Below are positions 8,359 to 17,398 of a DNA stretch of 64,000 bases, in pieces. The DNA comes from Paenibacillus cellulositrophicus (GTDB lineage Bacteria; Bacillota; Bacilli; Paenibacillales; Paenibacillaceae). The DNA is taken from the NCBI RefSeq assembly GCF_009363095.1, contig NZ_CP045295.1:2778501-2842500 (forward strand), given 5' to 3'. The notes beneath the pieces are model-generated. The model made no database searches and had not been told where the DNA came from. It saw nothing but the letters and a program-made list of their open reading frames with translations. The first letter of the stretch is position 1. Every line of letters begins with the position of its first letter. A program made the translations under genes and the position numbers.

Positions 8359-8952
8359 ATGCCTGAGCATTACTACCATAAGTCAAAGGCAAAGCCCAAA
8401 GCTGACCACCGCTCGCTGAACGAATTTGCCTCCCCATATCCACAGTCCCCGTATCCCGGCATTCAAGGCTATCCGGACTTTGGAGCACCCGGCGGGTTAC
8501 CCGGCGGCGCTCCCGGGTTTGCGCCTTATTACGGACCTGAAGGGTTGGCAGGTACGGCCGAGATCATCCCGCCAGTATCCGCAGCCGCCTCTGCTGCTCC
8601 CGCGGCCGCCGCAGCCGCAGCCGCCGCACCGGTCGCTGCAGCAGCCGAAACCGCCAAAACCGGCTTCTCCCTCGCCCAGCTCGGCGACCTCAAGGGACTG
8701 ATCGACCGGGTCGGCGGCATCGACGGCATTGTGAACTCCGTCGGCAAATTCCAGAAGGTGATGACCGGTATGCAGCAGATCGCCCCGATGTTTAAGCTGT
8801 TCGCGGGTCTCGGTAAAGGGAAAACCAACAGCAGCAATGATGGTGAGTACAGACCGCGTCGGAGAAAGAAGTCCAAGAAATCGTCTTCCAAGAAAAAATC
8901 ATCATCGAAGAAGAGCTCGTCGAAAAAAACATCCAAGAAGAAGCGTAGCTGA
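8359..8952 (+). CDS. YqfQ/VrrA-like low-complexity protein, probably spore-associated
   Basis: A 197-aa protein in three parts. A Pro/Gly/Tyr-rich N-terminus (about 20-70) is followed by a poly-alanine tract (about 80-102). A central amphipathic segment (about 110-150) carries GGIDGIVNSVGKFQKVM, reminiscent of YqfQ/VrrA proteins. The C-terminal 33 residues are almost only Lys, Ser and Arg. ATG 8359 follows AAAGGAAAGTG. A sigma E/K-like promoter precedes it. The basic tail may bind nucleic acid or acidic coat polymers. The family match is by character rather than alignment, so the function is tentative. Confidence 0.6.
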   Translation: MPEHYYHKSKAKPKADHRSLNEFASPYPQSPYPGIQGYPDFGAPGGLPGGAPGFAPYYGPEGLAGTAEIIPPVSAAASAAPAAAAAAAAAPVAAAAETAKTGFSLAQLGDLKGLIDRVGGIDGIVNSVGKFQKVMTGMQQIAPMFKLFAGLGKGKTNSSNDGEYRPRRRKKSKKSSSKKKSSSKKSSSKKTSKKKRS

Positions 8953-9335
8953 TGCCAAAAAATCCACTTCCATTGCCGTTTAAGCGTCGAACGAAGCCTT
9001 CATTGGTGCGATGAGCCGGTGTCATGAACCGGTGCCATATCGTACCTCATGCCCTATCGTACTCACCATTCACAGTATCGATACCCTCATGTCGCCCATT
9101 TTACCGAAAGAATAACGATGATTCCCTCTTCGCCACCATATTATGCCCAAAGAACATACAAGCGCCAGGTCCCTGCTCAGAAGTCTCTCCACTTCCGTGC
9201 TTGGCCTGGCGCATTCCGTTCTACCATACGTTCTCTTGTCCTGTCGCCCGTTCTACTTTATCCTGCTCTTGGCCGATTGCCCCGTTCTACCCTGCCACAC
9301 TCTTGGCCTGACGCAATCCCAGATAGTCCTTCCCC
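8953..9335. other. Intergenic stretch, convergent genes
   Basis: 383 bp between the YqfQ-like gene and corA, which converge. It contains an inverted repeat GCGCCAGG / CCTGGCGC (about 9171-9211) with no following T-run, and short open frames lacking ribosome-binding sites. No gene is supported. Confidence 0.4.
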
Positions 9336-10295
9336 CTATTTGAACCATCCGCGCTTCGTGAACCACAGCACCATGCCCGCCCCCAGCAAGAACATGAGCA
9401 GCATGACAGCGGGGTAGCCATACTTCCAGTTAAGCTCGGGCATATTGACGAAGTTCATGCCATAGATGCCGGCGATGAGCGTCAACGGCATGAAGATGAC
9501 GGTAATGACCGTCAGCGTCTTCATGATCGCGTTCGCCCGGTTGGAGTTGAGCGAGATGTAGCTGTCGCGCAGGTCGGCGGTCATTTCGCGGTCCGCCTCG
9601 ATCATGTCGGTCAGCTTGAGCAGATGGTCGTAAATATCGGCAAAATACACTTTGTGCTCGCTGTTGTTCTGGACATGCTGGGAGTTGACGACCCGGTACA
9701 GCAGATCGCGCATCGGCACGATCGTCCGCCGCAGCTTCAGCAGCCGGCCGCGCAGGTCGAACACCTGGTTCATCAGCTCCTCGACCGACTCTTTGCCGCC
9801 GCGGTTCTCCAGGTCGGCCAGCTCATCCTCGATTTTGTACAAACTCGGAAAATAGCGGTCCACCAGGTGGTCCATTATCGTATAGGCGCAGGATACCGGG
9901 CCGCGCGCCCAGATTTTGCGGTCATGCGCATGCTGGAGGATCTGCTCCCAGGCGTCGTCGACGACCGGCAGCTCTTTGAGATGAAAGGACACGAGCAGAT
10001 CGTGCCCGAGGAAGAGGTCCACCTCATCCACCCCGAGGGTATCGGGATCGAGCGCATGCAGAACGAAGAACTGCAGATCCTCGTACATATCCAGCTTCGG
10101 GCGCTGCAGCACATGCATGCAGTCCTCGACCGCCAGCGGGTGAAAATGAAAATACGTATGTAAAAGGGCGGATTCCTCTTCGGTTGGACCGTTGAAATCC
10201 ACCCACATCCAGGCATAGTCCTCCATCCGGGCTTCTTCCAGCGAAATTCCCGTCAGCACCTCATGGGTATGGGTAATGGCAAGCGTGCGTATCAT
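9336..10295 (-). CDS. corA: CorA-family magnesium/divalent cation transporter
   Basis: A 319-aa channel protein of the cytoplasmic membrane. The long soluble N-terminal domain (1-255) is acidic and helical and ends in the stalk helix. Two transmembrane helices follow, with the signature YGMNF (GMN at about 279-281) between them, and a short basic C-terminal end. CorA proteins work as pentamers, import Mg2+ (or Co2+/Ni2+) and gate by cytosolic Mg2+. Single gene; no M-box riboswitch is visible upstream. Confidence 0.93.
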   Translation of the reverse strand: MIRTLAITHTHEVLTGISLEEARMEDYAWMWVDFNGPTEEESALLHTYFHFHPLAVEDCMHVLQRPKLDMYEDLQFFVLHALDPDTLGVDEVDLFLGHDLLVSFHLKELPVVDDAWEQILQHAHDRKIWARGPVSCAYTIMDHLVDRYFPSLYKIEDELADLENRGGKESVEELMNQVFDLRGRLLKLRRTIVPMRDLLYRVVNSQHVQNNSEHKVYFADIYDHLLKLTDMIEADREMTADLRDSYISLNSNRANAIMKTLTVITVIFMPLTLIAGIYGMNFVNMPELNWKYGYPAVMLLMFLLGAGMVLWFTKRGWFK

Positions 10296-10435
10296 CGGCG
10301 TTCAGCGAAGCTCCCCTCTAGCGGCTTATGTTGCGGCTCCGGCAGAAGCGGAGCACTTTATATGTATGTTCTGATCTATCTTAGTATTGTACAGCATCCG
10401 TTCGAATGAAGTCACGCCGGCGATGTTTTTGCGCA

Positions 10436-10466
10436 ACAAAAAAGCCAACCCTTTGACGATTGGCCC
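10436..10466 (-). terminator. Probable terminator of the pit operon
   Basis: GCCAA (10444-10448) pairs with TTGGC (10460-10464). On the minus strand the hairpin is followed by TTTTTTTGTTG. The stem is short. It lies 50 nt past the pit stop codon. Confidence 0.5.
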
Positions 10467-10514
10467 CCACTCTACTCCAAATGTGTACATCTATATATAT
10501 GAGATTAACCAAGA

Positions 10515-11504
10515 TTAGAAAAAGATTTTAAAGATAATGCCCGCCAGCACCGCTGAAATCGGAATGGTAATGAACCAGGTGATGACGATTCTTCCGGCCA
10601 GCGACCATTTCACCTCGGAAAAGCGCTTCGCGCTGCCCACGCCTAAGATCGCAGACGTAATTGCGTGCGTCGTACTGACTGGCAGGTGCAGGAGCGTTGC
10701 CGTGAAGATGACGGAAGCGGACGAGAAGTCTGCCGCAAAGCCGTTGATCGGCTCGATTTTGAAAATTTTCGTACCCATCGTCTTGATGATTTTCCAGCCG
10801 CCGATGGACGTGCCGAGCGCCATGGAGGTCGCCGCAGCGATTTTAACCCAGAGCGGAACTTCGAGCGTCTCCAACCGGCCCGATGTCACCAGCGCCAGGG
10901 TGATGATCCCCATCGCCTTCTGTGCATCGTTGGTGCCGTGTGTGAACGACTGCAGCGCCGCCGTAATGATCTGCATGAATCGGAAGCCTTTATTGACCGT
11001 ATGCGGGCTGCGTTTGGCAAAGATCCACTTCAGAATCGTCATGACGATATAGCCGATCACAAATGCGATCAGAGGGGATAACAGTAAGCCTTCCACAATT
11101 TCCGTAAAGCCGCTCCACTTGATATGGCTTGAGCCTGCTCCGACGTAAACCGCTCCGGCCAGCGCACCGATGAGTGCGTGTGACGAGGAGGACGGAATGC
11201 CGAGCCACCAGGTGACCAGGTTCCAAATGATCGCCGCCAGCAGCGTGGCTATGACGACTTCAAGCCCGTTATTCAGCGTCGAGGGGTCGGTGACACTGCC
11301 GCCGATTTTCTTCGCGACGCCCGTAAACATAATCGCGCCGACAAAGTTCATGACCGCCGCCAGAAGGATCGCCGTCCGTGGCTTCAGCGCCCGTGTCGAT
11401 ACGGACGTGGCAATTGCGTTCGCGGTATCGTGGAAACCGTTGATAAAGTCAAACGCCAGCGCCAGAATGATGACTATGGTAAGTACAAATAATGATGTCT
11501 CCAT
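10515..11504 (-). CDS. pit: Low-affinity inorganic phosphate transporter, Pit family
   Basis: A 329-aa polytopic membrane protein of the PiT family, which imports metal-phosphate with H+ or Na+. The duplicated family signature is visible: DFINGFHDTANAIATSVSTR near residue 19, and LQSFTHGTNDAQKAMGI in the second half. About ten hydrophobic segments. Starts 16 bp after the DUF47 gene on the same strand, the usual pairing in which the PhoU-like protein tunes the transporter. Confidence 0.93.
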   Translation of the reverse strand: METSLFVLTIVIILALAFDFINGFHDTANAIATSVSTRALKPRTAILLAAVMNFVGAIMFTGVAKKIGGSVTDPSTLNNGLEVVIATLLAAIIWNLVTWWLGIPSSSSHALIGALAGAVYVGAGSSHIKWSGFTEIVEGLLLSPLIAFVIGYIVMTILKWIFAKRSPHTVNKGFRFMQIITAALQSFTHGTNDAQKAMGIITLALVTSGRLETLEVPLWVKIAAATSMALGTSIGGWKIIKTMGTKIFKIEPINGFAADFSSASVIFTATLLHLPVSTTHAITSAILGVGSAKRFSEVKWSLAGRIVITWFITIPISAVLAGIIFKIFF

Positions 11505-11520
11505 GTGTCTCCAAAACCCC

Positions 11521-12135
11521 TTACGAGTTGCTCATAATGATCGATTCCAGCATGTTGGCCACGTCTTCGCAAGCGTCGGTGGTCGTCTCAAGGCGTTCGT
11601 AAATTTCCTTGCGCTTGATCAGCTCGATCGGATCGGTCACTTTCGCAAACAGCTCTTTAATACAAATACGAAGCAGCTCGTCGCCCTGGTTCTCCAGGTC
11701 GTTCAGGCGGATCGTATATTCACGCATGGCCAGCAGCTTCTTCTGGGACAGCAGGTGGATCGCTTTCTGAATTTCATAAGCCGACTGACGGAGAATTTCC
11801 GCGAATTGCACGATATACTCATCCGGATCCGGGAGATGGTACATGTCGAAACGGGAAGCACAGGCCTCCAGCCCGTCCATCACATCATCCATGGTGGTTG
11901 TCAGGTCCATGATGTCGTCACGTTCGATGGGCGTAATGAATGTCTTGTTGAGTTCTGTAATAATCGTGTGCGTGTAATCGTCACATTGCGACTCGAATCT
12001 CTTCATTTCGTTGGCAAAAACAAGCACATCTTGCAGATTGTCCACATGCTGGGCGAAATAATCGGCAGCCTGCACAATCGTATCGGCCATATTCTCCAGG
12101 GTTTGGAAAAATATGTCCTTTTTCTTCAATCTCAT
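11521..12135 (-). CDS. DUF47 (PhoU-like) phosphate-transport accessory protein
   Basis: A 204-aa, entirely helical, acidic protein of the DUF47/PhoU-like family, commonly called Pit accessory protein. Visible features are repeated helical segments with conserved acidic metal-ligand positions, such as TTTMDDVMDGLEA near 85 and LETTTDACEDVANMLE near 185. It is expected to work in the cytosol with the adjacent Pit transporter. It is the first gene of the pair. Confidence 0.9.
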   Translation of the reverse strand: MRLKKKDIFFQTLENMADTIVQAADYFAQHVDNLQDVLVFANEMKRFESQCDDYTHTIITELNKTFITPIERDDIMDLTTTMDDVMDGLEACASRFDMYHLPDPDEYIVQFAEILRQSAYEIQKAIHLLSQKKLLAMREYTIRLNDLENQGDELLRICIKELFAKVTDPIELIKRKEIYERLETTTDACEDVANMLESIIMSNS

Positions 12136-12364
12136 ACGATAACCCCTTTACATAAGTTTGCATAAACACCGCAAAAACATGAGAATGACAACCCTTGTTA
12201 TCTTATCAATCCGTCCTACGGTTTGTAAAGATAAGCGGCTTTCAATTTTAATGCAATGTAAACTCGCTGCCGAATTTATATATTAAACTTACCCATTCCC
12301 TTCCAAAATATCCGGTGGAGTGACAATTCCCGCAAGGATTCGCCATCCTTCCCCTATTTTTCCG

Positions 12365-13477
12365 TCATTTGAGAAGCTGAAGATGGTTGTCGAAAGATGG
12401 CGCATTCGGCACGATGTTAAAATACGTGGTTCCCGGGTAGAGCGGCACCTCTTGGCCGTCTTTTACAAAGCGGATGACATCCCCTTTGGCGCTCACCCAC
12501 TTGCCCTCCAGCACCTTGCCCCGCTGCAGCAGCACAGCCTTCCCGCCGGAAGATACATCGATGTCCAACCGGCCCACATCGTCCAGCACCTTCTGGTCGG
12601 CACCCAGCACGATGACGTTCGCCGCGGTCAGCTGCTCGTTGTTGTTCAGGTCGATATGCGGCTTGCCGTTAATGAAGCGCTGATAGAGCTTGGTGGCGGT
12701 ATCATATTTATAGGAAACTTTATAGCTCTGGAGCAAAAAGGTGACGTCGACGCCCGCAGCGTCCTCGCCCTCGGGAACGCTGTCGTCCGCCGGTTCGTGA
12801 AAAGGATACGACTTCAGCTCCACATGCTCCGCGTATCCGCGCTTGTCCGCTCCCTCGCGCAGCTTATCCTCGCTCGAATACAGATTGTGCGGTGCTTTAC
12901 GGCTCTTGTCGCGCCAAAAGTACGGCCCGGCGTTGCTGATCTCGTCCAGGTCCTCCTTGTGCTGGCGCTGGATGATCGCGTAGGCGTCGTTGCTGCCCCC
13001 GGCATGCACCAGCACGCCGCCGTAGCTCTCGCCCAGATCGATCAGATACGGGCGGATGCTGCGGATCGGCCCGATCGTCTCCTCGGCGCCCCGGCTCTGG
13101 AAGATGCCGATCAACCGCGTGATGCCGCCCTCAGCCAGCACTTCATAGACGATGTCGGCCTGGCTCAGGCCCGACTGCGGCCGTGCCGCCGGCGCGTTGT
13201 TGATCATCACCGCCAGCGGCCTCTTGTCTGCCGGCTGCTCCACCGGCAGCCCGGTCAGCGGCGCCGTATAGGCCGCCGGCTCCTGCTCCGCCGCTTCCGG
13301 CGGTGCGGTCTCCTCGGGCGTCGGCTCGTCCTGCGCCGGCTGCTGCTCCCCGGCGGCGGGCGGCTGCGGCGCCTCCGCCGCTTTCTCGGTGCAGGCGGCC
13401 AAGAGCGCGCCGCTCAGCGTCAGGCATAGCAGCGTGCCTGCCAGCCTCCTCCAGCCTGGACTCCACGTATCGTTCAT
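12365..13477 (-). CDS. yerB: YerB-family (DUF3048) lipoprotein
   Basis: A 370-aa exported lipoprotein. The signal peptide ends in a lipobox LLAAC with the acylated cysteine at about residue 29. A Pro/Glu/Ala-rich linker (30-70) leads into the two-part DUF3048 region. Its N-terminal part contains PLAVMINNAPAARPQSGL and the conserved RSIRPYLIDL and VHAGGS motifs. The C-terminal part ends YPGTTYFNIVPN. Function is unknown in the literature I recall. yerB and yerC are near neighbours in Bacillus; here phosphate and magnesium transport genes separate them. Confidence 0.9.
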   Translation of the reverse strand: MNDTWSPGWRRLAGTLLCLTLSGALLAACTEKAAEAPQPPAAGEQQPAQDEPTPEETAPPEAAEQEPAAYTAPLTGLPVEQPADKRPLAVMINNAPAARPQSGLSQADIVYEVLAEGGITRLIGIFQSRGAEETIGPIRSIRPYLIDLGESYGGVLVHAGGSNDAYAIIQRQHKEDLDEISNAGPYFWRDKSRKAPHNLYSSEDKLREGADKRGYAEHVELKSYPFHEPADDSVPEGEDAAGVDVTFLLQSYKVSYKYDTATKLYQRFINGKPHIDLNNNEQLTAANVIVLGADQKVLDDVGRLDIDVSSGGKAVLLQRGKVLEGKWVSAKGDVIRFVKDGQEVPLYPGTTYFNIVPNAPSFDNHLQLLK

Positions 13478-13846
13478 TCGCTTGGATTCATCCCTTCATC
13501 GTAAACTCCCGGTCATCCCCTGCTGTCTTCGTGCGGCTCGTCCACACATGCTTTCCTTCCATTTAATCACAAAAGGGCGGCATCTGTCTGTGTTTTCAGC
13601 CAGATTGGCGGTCCGATGGACTCGCATTAGCGGGCGTTTGATCCTGATCCCAAGCAGATTGACGGAACACACTGCGGTGGACTTCAGGCATAACCTGAGA
13701 GACACGCAAGGGATTGTAATCCGGGTACGGCTACACTGAAGGTTATTTATTTTTTCGACTGCCAAAACATCCCGTTTTTCGGATAAATCCAGCTTAGCGT
13801 CCAAAGCTTAAACATAACTGAAATCTTTTTTCGTATTTTGTTGGAT
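13478..13846. other. Intergenic stretch upstream of the DoxX promoter
   Basis: About 370 bp between the divergent yerB and DoxX genes before the regulatory boxes. No gene, terminator or RNA motif was recognised. Confidence 0.4.
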
Positions 13847-13847
13847 C

Positions 13848-13863
13848 TGTGATGTATATCACA
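13848..13863. promoter_or_regulatory. Fnr/Crp-type box upstream of the DoxX gene
   Basis: TGTGATGTATATCACA fits the Bacillus-type Fnr consensus TGTGA-N6-TCACA exactly, with one extra symmetric C/G pair outside. Its centre is about 41.5 bp before the start point predicted from the TATAAT at 13885-13890, the classic class II activator position. The promoter lacks a good -35 box, as expected for an activated promoter. Confidence 0.7.
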
Positions 13864-13867
13864 GTTG

Positions 13868-13890
13868 TTGTGAAATTTTTCACTTATAAT
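13868..13890. promoter_or_regulatory. Rex-type box overlapping the -10 of the DoxX promoter
   Basis: TTGTGAAATTTTTCACTT (13868-13885) matches the Rex consensus TTGTGAAWWWWTTCACAA at 16 of 18 positions. It fills the spacer and touches the -10 TATAAT at 13885-13890, so a bound Rex would repress. Rex leaves DNA when NADH is high relative to NAD+. Confidence 0.65.
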
Positions 13891-13959
13891 AAAGACATCA
13901 AAGATGATCATCTTCCACAAGCAACACATCCCAAAGAAAATAAAGGAGTGGAACAAATC

Positions 13960-14505
13960 ATGTTCAACCATTGGCTTAGAAATCACAAAGTAGCAAGCTG
14001 GCTGCTGACCATCGTCCGGATCTACCTGGGGTACAGCTGGATCAAAGGCGGTATCGAGAAACTGACCGGAGGCTTCGATGCCGGCGGATTCCTGCAGGGA
14101 GCGATTGCCAAAAGTACCGGTGATCACCCGGCCGTTCAAGGCTGGTGGGCAGCCTTCCTGGAACACGCGGCCCTGCCGGGCGTCAAATTCTTCAACGTCC
14201 TGATCCCGCTCGGCGAAACGCTGGTCGGCCTGGGGCTGATCCTCGGCACCTTCACCACCTTCGCCGCCCTGATGGGTATGGTGATGAACGCGGCGTTCCT
14301 CTTCTCGGGCACCGTAAGCACCAACGCGCAAATGCTGCTGCTTGAAATGTTCATCGTCGTCGCTGCCGCTAACGCCGGCCGCATCGGTCTGGACCGCTGG
14401 GTACTGCCTTACCTCCGCGGCTTGTTCCACCGGCATCATGACGGCATGGATCCCACGCCGGCACCCGCACCAGGCATGAATGGCAAGAGCAAGGGCGCCG
14501 CTTAA
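13960..14505 (+). CDS. DoxX-family membrane protein
   Basis: A 181-aa protein with four hydrophobic helices typical of DoxX/DoxD proteins. It opens LRNHKVASWLLTIVRIYLGY, then shows GGIEKLTGGFDAGGFL and a GETLVGLGLILG helix, and ends in a hydrophilic His/Pro-rich tail. ATG 13960 follows AAAGGAGTGG; the frame is open upstream but has no other ribosome-binding site. DoxX proteins are linked to thiosulfate:quinone oxidoreduction or membrane redox protection. The Fnr and Rex boxes in its promoter indicate induction at low oxygen and high NADH. Single gene, closed by the hairpin at 14646. Confidence 0.85.
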   Translation: MFNHWLRNHKVASWLLTIVRIYLGYSWIKGGIEKLTGGFDAGGFLQGAIAKSTGDHPAVQGWWAAFLEHAALPGVKFFNVLIPLGETLVGLGLILGTFTTFAALMGMVMNAAFLFSGTVSTNAQMLLLEMFIVVAAANAGRIGLDRWVLPYLRGLFHRHHDGMDPTPAPAPGMNGKSKGAA

Positions 14506-14645
14506 CTTCAGGAGCAAGCGGACGGCTCGCAACCAGCACCGTCCACTCGGCTGAAGCGCGAATCCCGCGGACGGCTGGATGGACGGATGCGGACCGCCGC
14601 TTTCCCCATATACTGCTTTTGAACGTTCCCCCGTTCAAACAAGAA

Positions 14646-14680
14646 ACGAGCCGGCAAGGATGCCGGCTCGTTTATATTTT
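14646..14680. terminator. Strong terminator between convergent genes
   Basis: Perfect 11-bp arms ACGAGCCGGCA / TGCCGGCTCGT around AGGA, followed on the plus strand by TTATATTTT and on the minus strand by TTCTTGTTT. It can serve both the DoxX gene and the converging dioxygenase gene. Confidence 0.8.
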
Positions 14681-14747
14681 ACAGGACTTTCGGCGCTTCG
14701 CCGGTCCCCCTTCAAAATGCATTCTTGCTGCAAGCCTTCCGATCGGG

Positions 14748-15530
14748 TCAAGACCCGCCGAACATCCAGCAGTTCAGGCTGAGGCTTCCATATTGGTACG
14801 TCTGGATCAGCCGTTTGGCCTTCGCCTCGTCGCTCGCTGCGCCCATCGCGTAGAACAGCGGGGCAAAATGCTCGGTCCCGTAGGACGGAACGGCTTCGCG
14901 CGCATGCGGTGCTTTTTTGTCGTAGTTAAACAGCTCTTTCAGGTTCCAGGTCTCCAGATTCCGGGCAATCCATTCGTCGAATTCGACCGCCCAGGCTTCC
15001 GGTTCATCAGTCTGACTGATCAGCCGCAAGTTATGAACGAGGCCGCCGCTTCCGATGATCAGCACGTTGTCCTGCCGCAGCTCCTTCAGCATCGCGCCAA
15101 TGGCGTACTGCTCCTCAGGTGACCGCCGTGAATCCACGGACAGCTCAATGACCGGAATGTCCGCGTTCGGGTACATTTTGCTCAGGATGACCCAGGCGCC
15201 ATGGTCCAGACCGCGTCCCAGAACGGGCTCGTAATGCAGGTTGCCTGCTTCGAACAAGCTGGCGATTCTTTGGGTGACGGCTGCCGACCCTTTAGCCGGG
15301 TAGCGGAGCTCGTACATCGCTTCAGGAAATCCGTAAAAGTCGTGCATCGTATCGTGAGATTCGTCCACTGTCATCGATTGCTCAGGACTGTCCCAATGTG
15401 CCGAGAAGACGACGATGGCTTCCGGGGCAGGCAGCTCCCGTCCCAGTGACTCCAAAAACCGCGAGTACTCGTGATCCTCCAAAGCGAGCATGGGTGAACC
15501 GTGGGCTACAAATAGTGCTGGTAATGTCAT
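14748..15530 (-). CDS. LigB-type extradiol dioxygenase (DODA/YgiD family)
   Basis: A 260-aa enzyme of the class III extradiol ring-cleavage dioxygenase family, which opens catechol-type rings with a non-heme metal. Features: VAHGSPMLAL at the N-terminus (His metal ligand), FSAHWDSPEQ near 43, LDHGAWVILSKMYP near 110, and GSGGLVHNL near 160. Length fits DODA/YgiD proteins. ATG 15530 was chosen for the GGAGG 9 nt upstream; the longer frame to 15671 encodes atypical residues. The natural substrate in this organism is unknown. Confidence 0.88.
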   Translation of the reverse strand: MTLPALFVAHGSPMLALEDHEYSRFLESLGRELPAPEAIVVFSAHWDSPEQSMTVDESHDTMHDFYGFPEAMYELRYPAKGSAAVTQRIASLFEAGNLHYEPVLGRGLDHGAWVILSKMYPNADIPVIELSVDSRRSPEEQYAIGAMLKELRQDNVLIIGSGGLVHNLRLISQTDEPEAWAVEFDEWIARNLETWNLKELFNYDKKAPHAREAVPSYGTEHFAPLFYAMGAASDEAKAKRLIQTYQYGSLSLNCWMFGGS

Positions 15531-15710
15531 CGATGTCAACCTCCACACGCCAGTATACGTTGCTGTTTCTATTGTACCGTGTATGCAGAGAGATTTCCAA
15601 TTTCCGCCCGAACATACGGTCCGCCCGCCTGCCTTGGATCGCCGCCCCGCCTCGTTATCCACGCCCACCATGCCTGCTGTCTGCCTGGGATAACCGAACC
15701 TCGTAACGTT

Positions 15711-16541
15711 CTAGATCATCCAGTGCTGCCATTCCTGTTGAACGGCTTCCTGGTCGTTCAGCCACTCCTTCGTGCAGTGGATCACCTGTCTGCGGTGAGG
15801 TCCGGAGGAATACGTATGGTCCGCCTGGAAAATGATCTCCTTATCGCAGCGCCCCTCGTTGCGCATCCAGAACACCTTTTGATACAGGAACGCATAGTCC
15901 ACCGGGATGGTGTCGTCCGACGTTCCATGGATGATGAGCACGTCGCCGCCGAACTTCACCGCTTCCTGCAGCGGCTGGTACTGGCCGAGCGAGTCGAAGA
16001 ATCCCGGGGTGAAGTCATAGCCCAGGTAATCCGAGTACCCGGATTTCACCGCGGTATCGTACACGTCTCTGCCGGTGATTTTCAAAATATCGCTGAGCGG
16101 ATATCCGACCGACGACCACAGCACCAGGCTCTTGACGCGGCGGTCGCGGACAGCCGTCAGGATGGCCACCACGCCTCCCAGGCTGTGCCCGATCAAGGTG
16201 ACGCGCGTCGGATCGACATCCACGCAGCTCATGCCGTAATCGAGCACCGTCCGGGTCTGGGCGATCATCGACTCCAGCCCTTCCATCCCGTAGCTCCCGC
16301 TGCTCTCGCCGCATCCGGCATAGTCAAAGCGCAGCACCATGTATCCTTCCCGCGCCAGCTCCCGCGCTGTCTTCACGAACAGCCGGTCCACACCGATCCG
16401 GCTCCCGACGAACCCGTGGCAGATGATCACCAGCGGGACGCGGTCCTTGGACCGGCCTTCCTTGCCTTCCTGTTTCACCGGATAATGCAGGCTCGCCGCC
16501 AGCTCCTCCTGTTCGTGCCGGATCGTAATATTCCGCTCCAT
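15711..16541 (-). CDS. Alpha/beta hydrolase
   Basis: A 276-aa serine hydrolase of the alpha/beta fold. HGFVGSRIG near 43 provides the oxyanion region, GHSLGG near 118 the nucleophile elbow, HGTSDDTIP near 208 the acid, and ADHTYSS near 244 the histidine. The arrangement resembles cinnamoyl/feruloyl-type esterases or acylaminoacyl peptidase-like S9 domains, so the substrate is open. Two ATGs stand in tandem behind GGAGGAG; the second (16541) has the better spacing. Confidence 0.85.
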   Translation of the reverse strand: MERNITIRHEQEELAASLHYPVKQEGKEGRSKDRVPLVIICHGFVGSRIGVDRLFVKTARELAREGYMVLRFDYAGCGESSGSYGMEGLESMIAQTRTVLDYGMSCVDVDPTRVTLIGHSLGGVVAILTAVRDRRVKSLVLWSSVGYPLSDILKITGRDVYDTAVKSGYSDYLGYDFTPGFFDSLGQYQPLQEAVKFGGDVLIIHGTSDDTIPVDYAFLYQKVFWMRNEGRCDKEIIFQADHTYSSGPHRRQVIHCTKEWLNDQEAVQQEWQHWMI

Positions 16542-16662
16542 CATAACTCCTCCGTCCCCGTAAAATTTATATATTGATAATTCCGATAAGTTTAATGTGA
16601 TATCGGAATTTATCTTATCACCACGGGGTGGAGAGTGTCAATTGAAAAAGCGGCTTATGCCT

Positions 16663-17139
16663 CTATTCGTAACTGCGGCGGAACATCGAATGGGTCTCCT
16701 CCCGGCCTTCCCAATCGGTCAGCAGGCTGTTCTCCGGACTTACTTCCAGCACATTCTGCGGATGCCAGCTGCCGCGTTCCTCCTTGGACTCGGGCTCATT
16801 AAGCCAGCCGTAAGCTTCGATCGGCTCCTCGGCCATTTCGCTCGTGAATGCGCCCGCTGCCCGAGGTCCAATCCCGTTATCTTCGGCTGCCGGACCTACG
16901 CCCCGCATGCCGTTGCCGACATCAACCGGGCCAACGCCCCGAAGCTCGTGATCGCTGATGCGATTCGCTTGCCCTGCCTGCTGCCCGGATACAGACAGCT
17001 GACCGCCTTCTTCTCCCTTTGTCCGTGCCTGTTCGGCCGCTGCTTCGGACCCGTTCAGTGACCCCAGCGCGGCCATTTCCACGATCCATCCTCTGCTCTT
17101 GCTGTCCCACACATACTTCTGCTTAAAGTTGTCGCTCAC
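16663..17139 (-). CDS. Hypothetical hydrophilic protein
   Basis: A 158-aa acidic, Gly/Glu/Asn-rich soluble protein with no signal peptide or membrane segment and no family I recognise. It begins SDNFKQKYVWDSKSRGWIVE after a GTG start; GGGGGTG lies 8 nt upstream. A semi-repeated Gly-Val-Gly-Pro motif (RGVGPVDVGN / RGVGPAAEDN) sits near residue 70. Low predicted order suggests a small accessory protein. Both neighbours are separately transcribed. Confidence 0.6.
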   Translation of the reverse strand: MSDNFKQKYVWDSKSRGWIVEMAALGSLNGSEAAAEQARTKGEEGGQLSVSGQQAGQANRISDHELRGVGPVDVGNGMRGVGPAAEDNGIGPRAAGAFTSEMAEEPIEAYGWLNEPESKEERGSWHPQNVLEVSPENSLLTDWEGREETHSMFRRSYE

Positions 17140-17398
17140 GACAAGGTCACCCCCTGGTCAGATTAAATAATTGGTGCATATTGACCTATTGTCACGCGCA
17201 GCCGGGCGGATTATTCGGTGGTCGTTAAATGTTCACAAAATGGAGGGAGACGGGAGACAACTGCTGGGCTGTGGAGCGTCGCTGTGAAGCGTTGCTATGG
17301 ACCATCGCTGCGCCTCATATCCCCCTTGCCTGCATGGAAAACAGACGTTCGGCAGAAACTAGGTCTACTTATCATTTTTGCGAGGGGATGGATCATCC

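Noticed and set aside
10436..10466. Long GC-rich terminator for pit
   Set aside because: Only a 5-bp stem is certain, so it was listed with moderate confidence rather than as a strong terminator.
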